The notes under the pieces: generated by a model
What the model saw: the letters and a program-made list of their open reading frames with translations, nothing else
What the model was told of the DNA's origin: nothing
The model's database searches: none
Assembly (NCBI GenBank): GCA_030045295.1
Contig: JASIGD010000314.1
Location: 1 to 8,468, forward strand
Source: Streptosporangiaceae bacterium
GTDB taxonomy: Bacteria > Actinomycetota > Actinomycetes > Streptosporangiales > Streptosporangiaceae
DNA: 8,468 nt
Reading direction: 5' to 3'
Translations under genes and position numbers: made by a program
Part shown: piece after piece, positions 5,876-8,468 of the stretch
How the letters are laid out: the number at the start of each line of letters is the position of its first letter
Position numbering within the stretch: the stretch's first letter is position 1

Positions 5876-6658
5876 CTAGACGGGCGCTGGTCCCCGGGCC
5901 TCGTCCGGGGGTTTCTCGTCGTCCAGGGTGATCTCGGACCAGAGGGCGCGGAAGGCGCGCGCGGCCTGGCTGCGGGGGGCGAACGCGGTGACCGGGGCGC
6001 GCTCCACGGACATTCGCTCGATGACGGACAAGGCGGGTATGACGGTCGCTGCTACTCCGGGTCGTTCGGCCGAAAGATTTTGGGTTATTTCCTGATGCAG
6101 CTTCTTGCGCCGATCCACCATCGAGAAGAACGCGCGCACCTGGGGGCGGCGGCCGTCGAAGCCGGCCACGAATTCGGTGAGCTGATCCAGCGTGCGCACC
6201 GACAGGGTGGTCGGGATCAGCGGGACCAGCAGGACATCGGCGGCGTGCATGACGTTTTCCGAGACCAGCGAGATGCTCGGCGGGCAGTCGAGGAAAACGT
6301 TGTCGTACTCCGCGGCCAGCGGCCGGAGCAGCTGGGCGAGCTTGCGGGTCGGTTTCTTGTCCGCGCCGCCGAGAAGCAGGTCCATGTTGCGGTACGTGAA
6401 ATCGGCGGGGAGGAGGTCCAGGTTCTCGAAATCGGTGCCCTTGATGGCGCCGTCCAGGGCCTTCGTCCCGCGGATGAGCGCCTTCCCGCCGCCCTTGACC
6501 CTGGGCTTGATCCGGAACAAGAAGCTCGCCGCGCCCTGCGGGTCGAGATCCCAGAGCAGGGTGCGCTGGCCTTCGGCGGCGGACAGGTGCGCGAGGTTGA
6601 CCGCGGCGGTCGTCTTGCCGACGCCGCCCTTGATGTTGTAGGTGGCGTAGATCTTCAC
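5876..6658 (-). CDS. ParA/Soj-type P-loop ATPase (orphan, paired with CHAD protein)
   Basis: A 260-residue MinD/ParA-family ATPase. The deviant Walker A box KGGVGKTT (10-17) has the signature Lys10 needed for the ATP sandwich dimer. Walker A' is DLDPQG (37-42) and Walker B is VFLDCPPS (121-128). There is no N-terminal DNA-binding domain, as in chromosomal or short ParA and in cargo-positioning ATPases. A basic stretch (DRRKKLH, 182-188) and C-terminal arginines could contact DNA non-specifically, as in the family. Known roles of such ATPases are segregation of DNA or spacing of protein assemblies on the nucleoid. No parB gene and no parS-like palindrome were seen in the window, so chromosome partition is not the obvious role. 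It starts with GTG at 6658; GTGA overlaps the CHAD gene stop by 4 bases, so translation is coupled and the CHAD protein is the likely partner. Confidence 0.93.
   Translation of the reverse strand: MKIYATYNIKGGVGKTTAAVNLAHLSAAEGQRTLLWDLDPQGAASFLFRIKPRVKGGGKALIRGTKALDGAIKGTDFENLDLLPADFTYRNMDLLLGGADKKPTRKLAQLLRPLAAEYDNVFLDCPPSISLVSENVMHAADVLLVPLIPTTLSVRTLDQLTEFVAGFDGRRPQVRAFFSMVDRRKKLHQEITQNLSAERPGVAATVIPALSVIERMSVERAPVTAFAPRSQAARAFRALWSEITLDDEKPPDEARGPAPV
5892..5917 (+). terminator. Possible terminator of the hydrolase-VOC unit
   Basis: CCCCGG (5892-5897), a 7-base loop and CCGGGG (5905-5910), extendable by two G-U pairs, followed by a short T-rich stretch (GTTTCTC). It lies about 40 bases after the VOC stop and inside the 3' end of the convergent parA-like gene. 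The stem is short, so this is tentative. Confidence 0.4.
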
Positions 6659-8307
6659 TGGCCCGCCCCGGCGGCGGCCTTGGCCGACAGGGCCTCGGCG
6701 GGCTCGGCGAGCAACGTCCGCACCCGCTGCTGCCCGGCTGGCCCGGCGAACTTGGCGAAGCGCTGGGCGAAGTCCTCGCGGGCTTCGGCCTGGCTGATCG
6801 CGAGCCAGGCGGCCACCTCACCCATGGCCAGCAACGTCGCCGCGGGCGCCACGCGCTCGGCCAAAATGGCGTCGGCCATCACGTGGATCTCTTCCCGCTG
6901 CACCTGGCTGTCCTGGAACTCGCCCAGGCAGTCCTGCAGCTGCTTCAGGTCACCCAGGACCTTCCGGTACACCAGCGGATCGTACAGCGGCGCGAAGAAC
7001 TCCAGCAGATAGCGCAGCTCCTTGGAGCGCTTGCGCAGGTCGTGCAGTGACTCGGGAGGTGAGGCCGTGGTGATCGCGGCGCCGCGCGTAGCGACCTTGC
7101 GGAAAGCGCGGCCGGTCCGGCTGACGGCCAGTTCGGCGGCGGTGATGCCGCCGCGGGGACGGCGCGCGTCACGAGCCTCGACGAGCGCCTTGCGCCAGCC
7201 ATCGGTGATCGCGCGGAACCGCGGCGTGCGCAGCGCGGCGGCCAGCCGCCGGAACTCACGGGCGCGGCGCCTGAGCAGGAAGGCGCGGAACGGCTCGAGG
7301 TCGGCCGCGGACCCGTCCGCCAGGTGCCCGGCCATCGCGCCGAACCCGAGCAGGTGGACGTCGAGGTCTCTGGTCGGCGTGGTCAGGTCGCCCAGCCACT
7401 TGAACTCGGCCGCGTAGTGCTCGGCCAGGCCGGCGGGCAGGACCTCGCCGAGCAGCTTGACCGCCGACCGGGTGCGGCGGACCGCTACCCGAAAGTCATG
7501 CAGGAACTCGGTGTCGATGTCGCGGAGCACGCCGTCGACGTTCAGTTCCATCGTGTCGAGCAGCCGCAGCAGCAGGCTGGCGACGGCGACCGGCGCCGGC
7601 ATCTGCGCGGTGATCTCGACGTCCACGCCGCTGGAGTAGTCGCCGGGACGGCGGCCGAGGGCATCCAGGGCGGCGGTGAACAGCGGCTGGGTAGCCGGGG
7701 TGACACCGGGGACGCCGGCCAGCAGCCGGGCGGCCCGGCGGGCCTGGCCGGGGTAACCGCGGACTTCGGCGACGGCCAGCCGCGGCGGCAATTGCACGGT
7801 CAGGTCGGCCCCGGTGACCGTCGAGGAATCCACGATCAGGCGGGCGACCGTCTTGCCGTCCGCGTTGAGCAGCCGCGTGACGCTGACCGTGCTGACCGCC
7901 CGGACCACCGGCAGCAGCGCCCTCGGGCTGGTTAGCTTGGAAATCCGGTCCCGCACGGGCCCGGCGGGCAGATTCTCGGCGAGAGTCGGACGCCGCGGCC
8001 GCCAGTCGGTCACGGGCTGCTCGGCCTGCACCGCGCCGTCCTGGGTCAGGAGCAGGCGCCCGGCGCGCTTGGCGTGGGAGTACTCGAGCACCAGCCCAGC
8101 GCGGTACAGCCGCCAGTCGAAGGTGTCCAGCCAGGTACGCTGGCGGGTGCCGCTGCCGGGCGCGCCGCGTTCGGGGGCCGCGGCGAACATCCCGGCCAGC
8201 GCGGCGACCACGGCAGGCACGTGGTCGCGCGCCGAGTTCTTACCGCGGCCGGCGGGCGCTGCCTCGTCTCCCCCGTCAAGCTCGAATTCCCGCAGGTCAG
8301 GCGTCAT
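6655..8307 (-). CDS. CYTH-like/CHAD domain protein (polyphosphate-binding type)
   Basis: A 550-residue protein. The N-terminal third (about 35-205) resembles a degenerate CYTH (triphosphate tunnel) fold: TWLDTFDWRLYRAGLVLEY is the counterpart of the usual YYDTxDxxLxxxGxxLR segment, followed by RLLL, ARLIVDSSTV and AEVRGYPG strands. The typical ExExK motif is not clear, so catalysis is doubtful. The C-terminal part (about 240-525) is a CHAD domain: two helical repeats opening with FLHDFRVAVRRTRSAVKLL (His270) and LHDLRKRSKELRYLLEFF (His422), plus DLDVHLL and LKQLQDCLGEFQDSQVQ. CHAD domains form a basic helical bundle that binds inorganic polyphosphate, and many localise to polyphosphate granules. 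Start: ATG at 8307 is preceded by GGAGGA (8325-8320) at a rather long 12-base gap. A GTG at 8367 would add 20 residues with no homology and is less likely. The gene is followed without gap by the parA-like gene. Confidence 0.9.
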   Translation of the reverse strand: MTPDLREFELDGGDEAAPAGRGKNSARDHVPAVVAALAGMFAAAPERGAPGSGTRQRTWLDTFDWRLYRAGLVLEYSHAKRAGRLLLTQDGAVQAEQPVTDWRPRRPTLAENLPAGPVRDRISKLTSPRALLPVVRAVSTVSVTRLLNADGKTVARLIVDSSTVTGADLTVQLPPRLAVAEVRGYPGQARRAARLLAGVPGVTPATQPLFTAALDALGRRPGDYSSGVDVEITAQMPAPVAVASLLLRLLDTMELNVDGVLRDIDTEFLHDFRVAVRRTRSAVKLLGEVLPAGLAEHYAAEFKWLGDLTTPTRDLDVHLLGFGAMAGHLADGSAADLEPFRAFLLRRRAREFRRLAAALRTPRFRAITDGWRKALVEARDARRPRGGITAAELAVSRTGRAFRKVATRGAAITTASPPESLHDLRKRSKELRYLLEFFAPLYDPLVYRKVLGDLKQLQDCLGEFQDSQVQREEIHVMADAILAERVAPAATLLAMGEVAAWLAISQAEAREDFAQRFAKFAGPAGQQRVRTLLAEPAEALSAKAAAGAGQ

Positions 8308-8319
8308 TAGTTCAGATTC

Positions 8320-8325
8320 TCCTCC
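8320..8325 (-). promoter_or_regulatory. Ribosome binding site of the CHAD gene
   Basis: GGAGGA on the minus strand, 12 bases before ATG 8307. The spacing is long but the match is strong, and it supports 8307 over the upstream GTG at 8367. Confidence 0.6.
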
Positions 8326-8330
8326 GGAGA

Positions 8331-8353
8331 ATGTTACCTGAAGTTCACCTGTC
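8331..8353. promoter_or_regulatory. Possible PHO-box-like direct repeat and -10 box upstream of the CHAD gene
   Basis: On the plus strand, TGTTACCTGAA (8332-8342) and GTTCACCTGTC (8343-8353) are adjacent 11-base units sharing TnACCTG. The second contains GTTCACC, the core of the PhoP box known from Streptomyces, where 11-base units are repeated. On the minus strand TAACAT (8336-8331) fits a -10 box for the CHAD gene, with no good -35 box, as expected for an activated promoter. The first unit matches the core at only 4 of 7 positions, and the transcript would start very close to the ribosome site, so this is tentative. Confidence 0.35.
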
Positions 8354-8468
8354 CTCGGAATGCACACGGCCTCAGGCGACCGGCCACCGTACGCCGGTTG
8401 CGGTGAGGATATCAGCCGGCCTCGGCATGGCCGTCTGGGCGCCGTGGCGGGTCGCGGCGGCGGCTCCC

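Noticed and set aside
5562..6821. Long minus-strand frame of 419 codons across the VOC and parA-like genes.
   Set aside because: Arg/Pro/Ser-rich shadow frame; the ParA frame with its Walker motifs and the VOC frame are the coding ones.
7324..7935. Plus-strand 203-codon frame inside the CHAD gene.
   Set aside because: Gly/Gln/Asp-rich shadow of the minus-strand CHAD gene; no recognisable domain and no ribosome site.
8372..8467. Minus-strand open frame of 31 codons ending in TGA at 8372, which could be the tail of a gene upstream of the CHAD gene.
   Set aside because: Too short and cut by the window edge; other frames here are also open and no family was recognised. It may be real (its third positions are mostly G or C), but it cannot be supported.
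8427..8468. Plus-strand ATG with an open frame to the window end, a possible divergent gene start.
   Set aside because: The nearest Shine-Dalgarno-like sequence (GAGGAT, 8405-8410) is too far away, and only 14 codons are visible.
5876..8468. Chromosome partition (parAB) locus.
   Set aside because: No ParB-like gene and no parS-like TGTTTCACGTGAAACA site seen; the partner gene is a CHAD protein.

Overview
The window is GC-rich, with strong G/C bias at third codon positions, GTG/TTG as well as ATG starts, tightly overlapping genes and no obvious AT-rich promoters. Together with the gene families present, this points to a high-GC actinobacterium (an actinomycete-type chromosome). The genus cannot be fixed from the sequence. 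No rRNA, tRNA, CRISPR, insertion sequence or phage gene was seen.

Layout. Bases 1-3600 (+) are a compact run of five genes with no real gaps: the 3' part of a divergent GroEL-type chaperonin, an NRAMP/MntH divalent-metal transporter, a cytosolic sulfite-oxidase-like molybdopterin protein, a ferredoxin-reductase-like FAD/NAD(P) protein, and a small DUF6510-type zinc-ribbon protein. The last three overlap each other and look like one redox unit: a flavin reductase that could feed electrons to the molybdenum enzyme, plus a small metal-binding protein of unknown role. After a 146-bp gap, bases 3747-4115 (+) encode a small acidic protein with a carboxymuconolactone-decarboxylase-like core, no catalytic cysteine pair, and a Glu-Ala repeat tail. 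A perfect 15-bp hairpin follows. Bases 4318-5853 (+) hold an alpha/beta hydrolase and, 15 bp later, a fusion of a degenerate pterin-carbinolamine-dehydratase domain with a glyoxalase-like (VOC) domain.

Bases 5876-8307 (-) converge on this block with only 22 bp between. They encode a CYTH-like/CHAD protein (upstream) and an orphan ParA-type ATPase whose GTG start overlaps the CHAD stop by 4 bases. CHAD domains are known to bind polyphosphate, and ParA-type ATPases position plasmids, chromosomes and protein cargoes. The coupled pair is therefore the most interesting system here: a candidate device for positioning or partitioning polyphosphate granules. No parB gene and no parS-like site were seen. 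An 11-bp-spaced direct repeat containing GTTCACC, resembling a PhoP (PHO) box, lies just upstream of the CHAD gene.

Other points worth checking are the transporter frame, which runs 134 bp into the next gene and probably marks a lost stop or frameshift; the non-canonical GroEL tail; and the lost catalytic histidines in the pterin-dehydratase-like domain.
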